DNA of 64,000 bases, taken from positions 92,461,900-92,525,899 of the forward strand of contig OX328132.1 of the NCBI GenBank assembly GCA_946811695.1, in the 5' to 3' direction. Below are positions 20,400-32,283 of this stretch, in pieces. The notes beneath the pieces were generated by a model, which was not told the origin of the DNA, did no database searches, and was given only the letters and a program-made list of their open reading frames with translations. A program made the translations under genes and the position numbers. Positions within the stretch are counted from its first letter, which is position 1, and each line of letters starts with the position of its first letter. The stretch comes from Gonocerus acuteangulatus (Eukaryota > Arthropoda > Insecta > Hemiptera > Coreidae).

Positions 20400-20793
20400 T
20401 ACAGAAGGATCAAGAAGAAGTACACAAGATTGAGAAGAATACCCTGCCTAATATAGTCTATATAGAATAATATGCCGAATAAAACCTATCTAGTTAATAC
20501 ACAAGGACAAATAAAAGTCTTGACGATTAACAAGTCAAGAAAAAAAACTTTATTTAACAAAATAAAACAAAGTTTAGTTCCCAACTACAATAGAATAATA
20601 TACCTAATTAAGTCTATGGAGTAGATACAAATGGACCAAAAACAAGTCTTGTGGAATATTGTTTTTTTTTCGAATTAAATACTTTTTATCAATATTTAGT
20701 ATATAACATTTGTTGAAAACTATTGATTGCTAATTGATGAATCGGTTTACAACTAAGTAGTCTTTATGAATATTTAGTATATAACCTATGTTA

Positions 20794-20965
20794 GGATCTG
20801 TTTTTGGGGTGCTCTCCGCCTAGGCTTTGTATTTGTGTCGGCAGATACCTGGGGTATATTTACGGCTCTTGAGGATTAACTCTTAGCAGGTAAATTTCCT
20901 GCGGACCTTCTGCTTCACGGGCATTGAACCGCCATATTCGCTCATAGTATCTAACCGTTGTGAAG
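20794..20965 (-). mobile_element. tRNA-like SINE, second family
   Basis: On the minus strand a head with GCGGTTCAATGCCCG (B-box-like) precedes a body with CAGGTAAT-like and CGGAGAGCACCCC strings. It is shared with copy 2 (about 37440-37617), so it predates their separation. Confidence 0.5.
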
Positions 20966-21512
20966 TTTATTTTTTGGATTTAGGACTTAATATACATATG
21001 TAGACTAAATCATAGCAAGAAGTAATCCTCCGTCGTCGGTTCTTAACTATGTAGACTCGCTAATGTTATCCAATCTTAGATACATCGTATTTAAAATTCA
21101 CAGCAAAAACACGACATTTCATCAGAATCCCCTGCTGAATAAAACTTATATAGAATAATATGCAAAATAAAGCCTATCTAGTGGATAAAAATTGAGGAAA
21201 AAAGCCGTTCGTGGTGGTAGAAAATCTTAAAAGTATTTCGCTCAGAAATCTCCGAAATATTGTCACTAATTTTACGTATCCTGTTTTATAGCCAAATAGA
21301 TTTATATTCTATAATCAATAAGAAAAACCTACTAACAATAAAAAACTATGGGTAACAGATGAAAATAGGGAATACCAAGAATAATTCTAAAGAACGAAAT
21401 CAACACCAGTACTGTAATCTAGATATTCATACGGCATCTTCGAATTCTAACAAACAAAATATTGATTCTAATTATACGTATCCTGTTTTATTGACAAATA
21501 CATTTGACTACT

Positions 21513-21618
21513 ATATAGAGTGCTTTGTGGATTTTTAACTTTCGTTATGTATGACATGTTCAATTACGTGGTGATCACGTTTGTGGGTTCATGACACCTG
21601 GACTCACCGGACCTCCAC
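21513..21618. mobile_element. 106-bp insertion with 13-bp duplication
   Basis: ACATTTGACTACT occurs at 21500-21512 and 21619-21631. The paralogous copy has a single ACATTTGACTACT at 38148-38160 and no insert. The insert has no clear A tail, TIR or Pol III box, and includes the palindrome CGTGGTGATCACG. Family unknown. Confidence 0.75.
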
Positions 21619-22267
21619 ACATTTGACTACTCTAAGCAATTAAAAACACTAGGGAATATGCTAAAGAACTCGGAATAGGAGCCTCGACAGTTTCAAGACA
21701 TTTGAAGGAAATCGACAAATCCAAAACTGACATTTCATACGGTACAGCCTGATATATTTTTAACAATGAATTGCTTTTCTTATTTTAATTAATCTGTTTT
21801 ATTGTCAAATACATTATCCTACTATAACCAATGAAAAAACAACAAGGAATAAAAACAAACAAGAAGAACCGTTCGAATAAACGAAATCAATTACTTCAAA
21901 GTTAAAGCACTTATTTCTCCGATTGACATAGCCTAATCAAAAATTGTTTCAGAATCTTTTTTGTAGAACATTTAGTAAGCTTTCGCATGGTAACCCTCCG
22001 TTTACCAATATTCCTAACCGTCTTCGAGATATCAGGGAATGTATACGAAGTTCCCAAAACATTTCATGTCTGTTAATAAAATATTTTATTCTAATCCTTC
22101 CTTAGCTCCAAACGTAACCGAAATTTTAACATATTAGTGTTGATGAAATTCAAACATGCAGAAAATGTTTCAACTGAATCCCATAATTTTAAGTATCAAA
22201 ATCAAAGACAAAAAGAACAGTTCGAATAAGCGAAATCAATTACTTTAAAGTTTTAAGCACTTATTTC

Positions 22268-24462
22268 CTGGAGGAAACCTGCCTAGGTTCATTCAACAGT
22301 TCCTTATGGAAAGACAATTTAGAGTACTAGCAAATGGTGTTCTATCCAAGAATGTGAAGACTGAATTTGGTGTGCCGCAAGGTAGTGCCCTTAGCTCCAC
22401 TTTATTTGCAATCGCCATTGATGGAATAAAAACATGCCTCACAACTAATGTGAAAGGCCTTCTCTACGCTGATGACTTCCTCATTTTCTGTCGGTCAGCG
22501 AGTGTTGATTATATCAAGAAAAATCTGCAGGCGACGATCAATCGGATTCTGCTATGGTGTAAGACGTCAGGGCTGCGCATTTCTGAGGAGAAAACCAAGT
22601 GCATTCTCTTCAGCCGTCGACGATCGGAGCCGCTATGTCCTTCACTGGTGCTGGGAACGCATCAGATTCCATTTGTCGAACAAGTCCGGTTCCTTGGGGT
22701 GATCTTTGACAGGCGACTGAACTGGGTGCCACATGTGAGCGAACTCAGGAGACGGTGCTTTGACCGGTTAAAAATTTTAAAAGTGCTGTTCACGACATTC
22801 TGGGGAGCAGATCGTCTCTCGCTGTTGAAGGTTTACCTAGCAATGGTGTGTAGTAAGATAGACTACGGGAGCATCGTCTACGGCTCAGCCAAGCAACCTG
22901 TGCTAGAACTTATTGACACAATTCACTTCAATGGAATCAGGAGCATAACTGGAGCCTTTCGGAGCACGCCGGTCCTGTCGTTGTGTGCAGAAGCAGGGAT
23001 TCCTCCGCTGATGTTTAGGAGGCATCGGCTTGCCGCCAAGTACATATGCAAAATATATGCCTCACCTGACCATCCTTGTTACCCCTACATATTCCGTCCC
23101 AAATATTCTGGATTGTTTTATGCTCACTCTTCCGCCTCTTTACCTCTTACTTACCGTATGAGATCCATGATAGCCGAACTTGAAGAGTTCCCCTCTTGTC
23201 AACAAGATGCGTACATTCCTCCATGGAAATATAGTAAACCCATTTGTCACTTCTTGACCTTACGGAAAAATGACACAAGCGAGATTGAACTGAGTCTTCG
23301 ACTCCATGAGCTTCTGGACAAAATTGACAACAAAAGAGTGATGTACACCGACGGGTCACACACTGGTGTTTCCTCCGCATGCGCTTTTATAGATGGGCAA
23401 AATGAGTATAAGTTTAGATTGCATTCAATCAGTAGTATTTACTCCGCAGAACTGTTTGCTCTATCAGCGGCTATGTATCATGCGATGACAGTTCCCGAGG
23501 CCAACGCAGTTATCTGTACTGACTCCAAAAGTGCTTTGCTGAACATTCACAACATGTACAGTGACAATCCAGGGATCATCAAACTGTTGCAATATTCCAC
23601 CATGCTGCGTGATTTAGGCAAAACTGTGCACCTCGTCTGGACCCCTGGGCACAGAGGACTAAAAGGGAATGAGATGGCAGACAGGGCAGCGTCCTCTGCG
23701 CATGACTTGCCAGTCATAACGCCCACCACTCTCATGGTAAGCGAGCTTGCCTCCCCGCTACTAAAGACAATTAAACAACGCTGGCAGGAAATGTGGAGCG
23801 AAGCTGGATTTAATAAGCTTAAGATGGTGAAAAGCGATTGCCTCCCTTGGGCGTCATCGGCTAGATCAAACCGTGGAGAAGAAGTGTTGTTGGCGAGACT
23901 CCGGCTTGGTCACACTCGTCTCACGCACTCCTACCTCATGTCCAGAACAAACCCACCTCGATGCGCTACCTGTCGGACACTACTCAGTGTACAACATATC
24001 CTTGAAGAATGTCGGAAGTATACAATGGTGTTACGACGGCTTGGAATACCCAGAAAGATGGAAGACGCTCTTGGAAATAATTCGGCAGCAGTCGATAAGC
24101 TGCTCAAATTTTTAAAAATAACCGGACTTAACCGTCTTGTATAATAATTGTGGTATAGCTATACAGTTTTCTTTGGCTCGTATCCTTGAATATAGGTGTA
24201 TGTAAGTGTATGTTTCTATCTATTTAATTACCTCTATTTATGTATTTTATCTTTCTATTTATTGATTTATCCTTAGCTACTTTTGTTACCTCTTGTTTAG
24301 TTTTATTTGCCTGTTTTACTCATTGCTGTGATATTTTTTGTTACCATATTTTCCTTGTTAACCTTTTAGCTGTTACACCTGTTTTTACCTTTTTTAGTGT
24401 ATACTTTTAGTATTAGATTCAGTTATATTCTGTTAAGTTCTTAGTAGGGAGATTGAAAGTGC

Positions 24463-24555
<93 letters not shown>

Positions 24556-24659
24556 AATGAAAAGTACCGGTATAAAGGAAAAAAAAATATATATAAAAAA
24601 AAAAAGAAACAAAAAATGTAATTTAAAAATAAAAGAGTACCGGTTATTAAAAAAAGGGG

Positions 24660-24712
<53 letters not shown>

Positions 24713-24910
24713 TGGAATTTAAAAATAAATAATTAAAAATAAAAGAGTACCGGTTATATAATTGACGAAAAAAAAAAAAAAAAAAAAAAGAGAGAGAGAG
24801 AGAGAGAAAGATACTCGGGAGCATGCGGTGAGTGATTCGTGCAGCTGTTTTGCACGGTAGGGCGATGACGACCATGGGGTTCTTTCGCCCAAAAACGGCA
24901 CAAACAAACA
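22268..24910 (+). mobile_element. 5'-truncated LINE (RT + RNase H), 9-bp duplication
   Basis: ACTTATTTC is duplicated at 22259-22267 and 24911-24919. The empty site is at 38785-38793 in the paralogous family-A copy. The 5' edge falls inside the RT domain. The 3' UTR ends in a 36-base A tail (24464-24499), but the duplication is about 410 bp further on, after (TA)n, A-rich tracts, three copies of a GTACCGGT-containing motif and a short unique segment (24800-24910). This is consistent with 3' transduction or repeated tail growth. Confidence 0.88.
22270..24144 (+). pseudogene. LINE ORF2 C-terminal half: RT and RNase H
   Basis: The frame is open from the truncation edge; the first ATG is at 22306 (612 residues from there). 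GVPQGSALSS (RT motif 4) and YADD at 54-57 show an RT palm. RNase H follows with YTDGS at 347-351, a Glu in SAELFALSA, CTDSKSAL and TPGHRGLKGNEMAD. The C-terminus has C-X2-C-X8-H-X4-C (CATC...HILEEC). RT followed by RNase H is the order in the I group of LINEs. The endonuclease and N-terminal RT are missing, so this copy cannot move. No internal stop suggests recent insertion. It ends TAA at 24142-24144. Confidence 0.88.
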
Positions 24911-25519
24911 ACTTATTTCTCCGATTGACATCGCCTAATCAAAACTTTCATTAGAACCTTTTTTGTAGAGCATTTAGTAAGCTTTCCAATGGTATTCCTC
25001 CGTTTCCCATGATTCTTAACCTTTTTCGAGATATTAGGGAAAGTATACAAAGTTACCAAAACTTTTTTATGTCTGTTAATAAAATATTTTATTCTAACCC
25101 TTCCTTAACTCCAAACGCAACCAAAATTTCAACATATTAGTTTTAATGAAAGTAGAAGATGCAGTAAATGTTTCAACTGAATCCCATGATTCTAAGTACC
25201 CAAACCAAAAACGGCATTCAAAAATTATTTTTTCAGTTTTCTCGAAAAAGGTTAAAGCTATCGCCTTGAAAATGGTTTCATTCGTTTTCCTAGCCCAAGA
25301 AGCCTATAAAACGAGTACTTACAAGCTTATGAACTCAAAAACGTAAGCGTTACGATTTTTTCTGCGCGAATTTCGCCCCAAACGCCATCTTCCAGTGGGC
25401 GGATTTTGCTGGTTAACGAACTTGACCTTTCAAATTGGACGACTGATTTTTGTACCAAATTTCATCAAAATCGGACCATCAGGGAAGCCAGAAATGAGCG
25501 AACAGACAAATATATAAAA

Positions 25520-25552
<33 letters not shown>

Positions 25553-25569
25553 GATATATATATATACAA

Positions 25570-25612
<43 letters not shown>

Positions 25613-25738
25613 AATAACTACCGTTATTTTCGGTCTCTAGGGGTTCTGAAACTTTCTTGTCGGCACTTCCGGATTGTTTCATTGTATCAACCTTATAAGC
25701 GGGGTTCCTCCCTATGGGGGAGGGAGGAACTGCGCTAA

Positions 25739-26584
25739 AAGAAAAGAAATAAAATTTGGGTTTTTGGAAAAAGTGTCATTTAATATTAAAAAATATATTT
25801 ATTGTAAAAAAAAAAAATGAACATCTATTTCACTAGATGAGAAAAAAAAAGTGAAAAGTTAAACTCTTGTTTTTTACAGCAAGTGTTCAAATATCCCTCT
25901 TCCTTTGACGAAACATGACTCCAGTCTTCTTCCTAGAGAGGTTATTGTTCTTTTCACCATATCGGAATTGACTCTCAAGCACTGCTGAAGGAGGTCACCT
26001 CTGAGATGACCAGGTAAAAGAGGCTGCCGAGCGTAGACCTGGTCTTTCAAATATCCCGATAAATAAAATCTGAAGGATTTAAATCTGGTGATCCGTCTGG
26101 ATTAAATCTGGTGGCCAGGGTACGGTTCCACCTCGTGCTATGCACCGCTGCTGGAGAACATCCTCAACTACTCTTCTTGAAAAATGGATAGGGCAGGCAT
26201 CATCCAGCGGCAAATCCTCAAGTATTGCTCGGAGCATATATCTCATTAAGTGGGCGTATTGGTCACCAGAAGGGTCCAGGATATAAAATATGAACCGGTA
26301 ACGTACTCCCAATGAGTCCACACCAGACGTTGAATTCCAGCGGTGCTGCCTATCGACACTCCGGGTCCATCTGGGGTTTTCAATCGCTCCTTATTCTTAA
26401 ACTTATCAATCACCCCCTTATTAATTCTATTCTCAACCCGCAGGACAAATCGTGTCAAAAGGCCATAAGACAAACCAACTTCTTTATTATTTGTGACCTG
26501 AAATTTCGGCACCTATTCTGCCTAAAGCAAAATTTGTCTTTTATTTTATTTTTTTAGTTTACACTAAAAGAAATAGTTTTGTTA
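25739..26584 (-). pseudogene. Degenerate DDE transposase fragment, second copy
   Basis: Nearly identical to 14396-15240, with the same broken frames and the same PWPPDL and SPDLNPSDF blocks on the minus strand. It directly follows a family-A 3' hairpin as the first copy does, so the junction A-hairpin/transposase was duplicated as a unit. The right junction differs: here a forward family-A 3' segment follows at 26585. Confidence 0.65.
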
Positions 26585-26691
26585 GCGGATTTTGCTGGTT
26601 AACGAACTTGACCTTTCAAATTGGACGACAGATTTTTGTACCAAATTTCATCAAAATCGGACCATCAGGGAAGCCAGAAATGAGCGAACAG

Positions 26692-26734
<43 letters not shown>

Positions 26735-26899
26735 TATACATATATATGTATATATATACAAATTTGAACCACCGTTATTTTCGGTCTCTAGGGGTTCTGA
26801 AACGCGAAATTTTCTTGTCGGCACTTCCGGATTGTTTCATTGTATCAACCTTATAAGCGGGGTTCCTCCCTATGGGGGAGGGAGGAACCGCGCTAAAAA
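26585..26899 (+). mobile_element. Family A 3' segment
   Basis: Starts at GCGGATTTTGCTGGTTAACG, includes (TA)n at about 26696-26760 and ends with the hairpin and GGAACCGCGCTAAAA. Only the 3' 315 bp is present. Confidence 0.85.
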
Positions 26900-27058
26900 C
26901 AAAGTTTTTTTCAATTAAAATTATATTTACAAAAATTTATTTGATGTGGTTTATCGACCATCCAAATTTAAACAAAGAAAAAAGAAATTATTTTACCAAA
27001 AAATTAGAAATAATTATAAAAAATGTACAAAGAATTAAAATCCGTTATTCGCTGTCCG
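26900..27058. other. AT-rich spacer, nothing recognised
   Basis: A/T-rich single-copy-looking DNA between the family-A end and the long inverted repeat. Confidence 0.5.
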
Positions 27059-27529
27059 AAGCTGATACCTCTCCGCTAATTTATCGATACCGTAGAAACC
27101 CAGCGCTAATAATTAGCGCATAGCGATGGCATTGCGCTAATCGCTAATTTATTTATGAAATATTTAAGTATCGTGATAGCTAATACCTATCGTGATAGCT
27201 AATACCTTACAAATTTTCTCATCTCATAGTTCACTTCCGGTCTGCTCTGAGCAACTTCCAGGGGCATTCTACCTCACTCCTATTCCACTTCCACTTTAAT
27301 CTAGATGATTTCCGATCACATCAATGTCAATTTCGATTACTTCCGGTCGACTCATGCCTATCGCTGGGTAACTCCTTTTCGATCTGGGTCACTTCTGGGT
27401 TATTTACCACTTCCGATTACACTTCCGGTCGCTCAAAATGGCTTCCGGGTCACTGCTGGTTCACTTCCGGTCTATCATAAGAGCCCGGAAAGCCCAGGGA
27501 TGCTTCCGTAAACGACGCATATAACCGCA

Positions 27530-27623
27530 TATAACTTTAGGTAAAACTGCGGTTATATGCACCGCATATAACTTTAGGTAAAACTGCGGTTATATGCACC
27601 GCATATAACTTTAGGTAAAACTG
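27530..27623. repeat. 37-bp tandem repeat
   Basis: Two and a half copies of a 37-bp unit with GCATATAACTTTAGGTAAAA; each unit ends in the inverted string GCGGTTATATGC, so units can fold on themselves. One diverged unit is in the right arm near 30395. Confidence 0.8.
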
Positions 27624-27640
27624 AAGTTTAGCACTTCAAC

Positions 27641-27857
27641 TGACCTTTAAAAACAACAATAAAAATAATTATATCCAGTTACTAAAATATCACATTCCTC
27701 ATCCAGGTATATTCTTAAACTTGGCAATGTTTAATTTGTGCCGAAATTATCTTTAGAGAAAAACTAAACATTGCCAAGTTTAAGAATATACCTGGTTGAG
27801 GAAAGTGATATTTTAGTAACTGGATTTAAGTATTATTATTGTTGTTTTTAAAGGTCA
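27641..27857. repeat. 217-bp foldback (arms about 95 bp)
   Basis: TGACCTTTAAAAACAACAAT at the left is matched by its complement at 27838-27857. The inner part with CCAGGTATATTCTTAAACTT is nearly perfect; the loop is about 25 bases (27737-27761). It would form a very stable hairpin RNA if transcribed. Confidence 0.9.
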
Positions 27858-28211
27858 GTAACTATGAGGTCTTCCAAGTAATGAACTTGGACATTTGTTT
27901 CTTGTATCATCAAATATTCTTTCTTGTATTGGCAAATATTTTTGGTGGAATTAATACACCAACTCAAACTACTTTTTTGGAGTGTAGAATGCTAAGGCGT
28001 TTTTGGGGGGTTTTAGGAGGGTATATTTTTGAGGAAGGGAGTGTTTCTTTGTGGGGGCAGGAACTTGGCCTCTATTTCACATTTAATTTTTTTTTGGGGA
28101 TCTCATTACTTTTTTCTAAGTATTAAATAGAATTTAGTTGCCGCATACCTATTGGCTTTTGTACTTCACATAAAACCAGGGTCCTTACTGCTTGATATTT
28201 GATACCAATAA

Positions 28212-28496
28212 TCAACCTACATACATCTAATCACTAGACTAGAAAAGTTAGAAGCTCTTCCAGATGACATTACTCTAGAGGACAAATTGATTGCTCTCTT
28301 AACTAAACTATTACACTGTAAAACACAGGAACCTTATCCCGAGGATAAAGATCACAATAGGGAAAGTGCAGAAGGCCTTCAAGAAAAATATAAGAACAAA
28401 GATGATACATTTTGGGTTTGTGATCCTAAACTTTGTAATTTAGATGGTTGGAATTTGAAAAACTTAGTATCTGCTTTGAAGTATATTATGCAGTGA
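28212..28496 (+). other. Unrecognised ORF or exon remnant
   Basis: An open frame without ATG, about 94 residues, ending TGA. It is unlike the surrounding AT-rich noise: acidic and leucine-rich (LEALPDDITLEDKLIALLTK), then KTQEPYPEDKDHN, DDTFWVCDPKLC and WNLKNLVSALKYIMQ. I do not recognise the family. It could be a gene fragment carried by the surrounding element. Confidence 0.35.
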
Positions 28497-28694
28497 ACCC
28501 CTACGACTTTATTTACTACATTTAAGAAAGAAGTCACAACTGTTTTTGTTAAGATGCGTCGAAATGTTTTTTTAATACATCAAATACAGGTTCTCCTTAT
28601 CAAGACGATTCATTTGATATCCCACATGATGGGTTTCAGAAGGAATGATGGCATTTCGATGGAACAAAAAGTAGAAAACGTCATAGGTAATATG

Positions 28695-29060
28695 ACACTC
28701 CGGTATCAAGACCAACCTGCGTGCCAAGTTTGGTCAAAGTAGGCCAAACGGTGTGAATTTGTATAAGGAACAAACATACAGACAGACAGCTGAAAGACCT
28801 TCTTTACCTAGCCTAGTGCATTCCCCGGACCAATGCCTACCTGTGTGCCAAGTTTGGTCAAAATCGGTCAAATGGTGTGAATTTGTGTAAGGAACAAACA
28901 AGCAGACAGACAGCTGATAGACGATTTTGACTAGCCTATGATTCTCCCCGTATCAAGACCCATCTGTGTCCCAAGTTTGGTCAAAATCGGTCAAACGGTA
29001 CGGATTTGTAAGACGAACAAACATACAGACAGACAGCTGGTATAAGATTTTTACCGAGCC
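28695..29060. repeat. About 115-bp tandem repeat, three copies
   Basis: Each unit has TGTGCCAAGTTTGGTCAAAAT, then about 30 bases, then AACAAACATACAGACAGACAG. The final part resembles the strings just upstream of (TA)n in family A. Confidence 0.85.
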
Positions 29061-30369
29061 TATATGCGTCTAATTGTTTCTTAAAACATCAAATATAGGT
29101 TCTTCATACAGAGACGATTCATTTGATACCCCACATCTTAGGTTTCGGACGGAATGACGGGTTTCCGAAGGAAGTACAAAACTGGCACGCCCCCGCCCCG
29201 GAAGCGGAGTCAAACACAACTTTTCGCGATTTTTTGTTTTTTTCCTTTAATAACGTCTTCATATCTATCTTCATGCGAAATTTCAAGTCTCTAGCATCAT
29301 GGGAAGTGCCTAATAATTTTGATGAGTCAGTAAGTGAGTGAGTGAGTCCTATAAATCCCGATTTTCGATCGCTTATATCTCAGAAACTATTCGATGTAGA
29401 ATTATGAAAATTTCCAGTTTTACTTACATCTAGTAGTATAATATCTGTATAAAATTTCATAACTTTATCTTTACCTGGTTGGAAGTTATGAGAAGGTAAA
29501 AATCGGCTCTAAGACCGCCTGTAATATACACACAGTGTGCTTAGGCCGGAACTTGGCCTGGCGCACTACCGTGCGCCTAGATTTGTCAACATGCGCGTGC
29601 TCGCGTATTGAAAAGTTCGTAATAAAGAAGTTTAATTGAAATTTACCATCAATTATTTAAATTCACCAGCAGTTATTTATTCACAACCATTTTTTTTAAA
29701 TAGTGAAACACTCTTCATATTTCTTGTTTCGTTCATGAATAGTATTATATAACAGAAATCCCTAAATAATTAGCTAATGTCTTTATAATTATTAGTTCGT
29801 TCTAATTCGCGCCTGCTGAACTGTAATTGCCAACATACTCTTATTTTATTTTAAAAAATAGCAATAAAGTTGCTCGAATTTATTATTTTCTTCAAACGTG
29901 CTCATAAATATGAAGAGCGCTTAAAGGCATTTTTCTGTGCGATTGGGGAGTTGTGTCCACCGAACATCGCGTCTCAAGAAGAAGAAGAAAGCTAAGAAGG
30001 ATGTCTAGGAAGATAAGAAGAATGTCTAGGACGACTTTTAGGCATACATGCTATGCGTTTCCTCTTGCTACGCTCGCTCAAGAAGATATCAAAACCCAGG
30101 GATGAGGATGCCCTTAAAATTGACAATATTTTTGAAAAAATGGTTTATGAACATTTCAAATGAGAGTTCACTGTTTCCCAATGTTACATATCAGCGTACG
30201 CGCGTGTTTACAAATACGCTGTTTATGCCTACTTTTATAACCTTCCTAACAGTGAACGTTAGTGCTTAATAACTTCTTTCCTAGTTGAAAGCGAACTTTT
30301 TTTAACGGATTCGTGTTTAGTGTATCAAAATACGCTATTGTACAAAATTTGAAAGAAATTGGTTTTGAG
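29061..30369. other. Interior of long-inverted-repeat element, no gene
   Basis: Includes a GTGAGTGAGTGAGTC run at about 29330, a GAAGAAGAAAGC-rich patch near 29980 and the string GCTACGCTCGCTCAA near 30067. No convincing coding frame. Confidence 0.45.
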
Positions 30370-30929
30370 GACGCTAAACTTCAGTTTTACCTAACGTTAT
30401 ATGCGGTGCATGCCCCCTGGCAGCACCCCCGTAGTTAACGTGATATTCATCCCTGAGTCGTTTACGGAAGCATCCCTGGGCTTTCGGGGCTCTTATGATA
30501 GACCGGAAGTGAACCAGCAGTGACCCGGAAGCCATTTTGAGCGACCGGAAGCGTAATCGGAAGTGGTAAAAATAGCCCAGAAGTGACCCAGATCGAAAAG
30601 GAGTTACCCAGCGATAGGCATGAGTCGACCGGAAGTAATCAAAATTGACATTGATGTGATCGGAAATCATCTAGATTAAAGCGGAAGTGAAACAGGAGTA
30701 AGGTAGAATGCTCCTGGAAGTTGCTCAGAGCAGACCGGAAGTGAACTTTGAGATGACAAAATGTAACTATAGCTAAAGGTATTAGCTATCACGATATTTA
30801 AACATTTCATAAATAAATTAGCGATTAGCGCACTGCCGTCACTATGCGCTAATTATTAGCGCTGGGTTTCTACGGTATCGCTAAATTAGCGGAGAGCTTT
30901 TAGCGCTCGCTAATTTTTGCCCAACCCTG

Positions 30930-32228
30930 CTTCGGATGGCGATAAGTTGTCCAGTTCAACTTGGAGAGAGTTTAAATTCGCGTTTAAATTAAGCTTTGAA
31001 TTTGAATGGTTTCTTTTCCTGCTTAAAGAAATTAAAGGGTCCGAAGATATTAAAAGGTCAGCATTGGAATTGGTCCTATTGTTTCCAAAATGTCAACATT
31101 TTTTGGGTTTATGTTTTCTAAAAGAGAAAAATAAACGCAGAATCATTCAAAGCAAGAAAAATTAGTATATACATGAAGTATAACTGTTATTAAAGCAAAA
31201 TAATTCAGAAACTCCAGGATGTTTTGGATCGATATTGAAAAAAGTGTATCTGAAGTTTTTTTGTTTTTTTTTTGACATAATTCTTGGCCATTAGCGCCGA
31301 CATCCAGGGTGCAGCCAGGAATTATCTCAGCGAGTCCTGAGATGAGAAAATTCCTGCCGCCGCGGCATCGAACCCACCATCTCCCGCTTATGAATCCAGC
31401 GCGCTAGCCACTAGACCACGGGAGACCCCCTGAAGTTATTTTAAAAATGTTATTTAAAAACATTTACGAAAAATGTTAAAAACAAAGACAATGGACATTT
31501 TCTTACCTTCTTCGATGCCTTCTATAATAAAAATTCGAGAAGGCTTTTATATGGAAATTGTTTCGTTTAGAAAGATAAGTAAACTGCCACTTGTTCAAAC
31601 ATGGTTTGAATCCTTTGTGTTAATAATATTCGAATAAAAGCTCCCATTCCATGTCACTGAGGTCAATCTAAAAGGATTAGTAAAGCAAAACAAGTTAGAA
31701 AAAATAGTTGCATTTTCGACTTTTGTCCACAGGCTGCCACCCTTGGCACGGAGTGTTAAGTGCTCACGCCTTAACATTCACGGCCACCACGCCTCCAGAA
31801 TATTAAGCAAATTATCATAAATTTATGTTTAATGTTGAAAGATGTTTATCATAAATACCAACAATAAACTTAATTTCAATGCTATTTGGACAACCAAGTC
31901 AATAATTTGGTCCACAACTTTCCATGGACCTTTTTCTTTTTTCACATCGACGGTTACAGGAAATTCATTAATTTATCACAATCACTTTGGCTCCCTCTCC
32001 CTCCGCTCCAGGCTTTTTTTCTTACACGTGTGTATAATTAAGCATAAATATACCGTAAAAAAACAAATGTACATTGTCTTTTCTTGTGGTTTTCGTAATA
32101 TAAAAACAAAGGAGATATAAACAAAGAAAAAACTGAGGATGTTACATTATCTGCTCTGGGTATAGTGATGTCTTCTTTTAACGATACACATGTACGTGGT
32201 CCCTTGGATATCGTTATAAAACGAATCC

Positions 32229-32283
<55 letters not shown>

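Larger units (their letters stand above)
19857..25738 (+). mobile_element. Full family A element, copy 1, with nested insertions
   Basis: It starts A(n)GTCCGACTCGCAGG, TTAGCGCGGTTCC at about 19887, and ends with the hairpin and GGAACTGCGCTAAAA at about 25738. It is collinear with 36494-39560. Inside are a MITE shared by both copies (20151-20399), a tRNA-like SINE shared by both, a private 106-bp insert (21513-21618), a private LINE (22268-24910) and (TA)n at 25509-25611. Net length is about 3.1 kb. No Rep, helicase or other mobility gene is encoded. Confidence 0.85.
27059..30929. mobile_element. Long-inverted-repeat element with hAT-like end
   Basis: Arms at about 27059-27635 and 30370-30929 are inverted copies of each other for roughly 550 bp. 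Both have GATACCGTAGAAACCCAGCG, repeated CGCTAA/TTAGCG strings and a cluster of CACTTCCGG motifs. The right edge reads, inward, CAGGGTTGGGCAAA, which looks like a hAT terminus; the left edge has lost this. Alternatively two solo elements inserted in opposite orientation. The interior (2.7 kb) has a foldback, tandem repeats and one unrecognised ORF but no transposase. Confidence 0.6.

Noticed and set aside
27305..27511. Frame repeated at 30374-30670 on the other strand
   Set aside because: It lies in the inverted arms and has no recognisable domain; conservation is at the DNA level.
31842..32120. Plus-strand ORF of 92 codons
   Set aside because: Low-complexity composition, no motif, no splice or start context; the opposite strand looks slightly more protein-like but is also unsupported.
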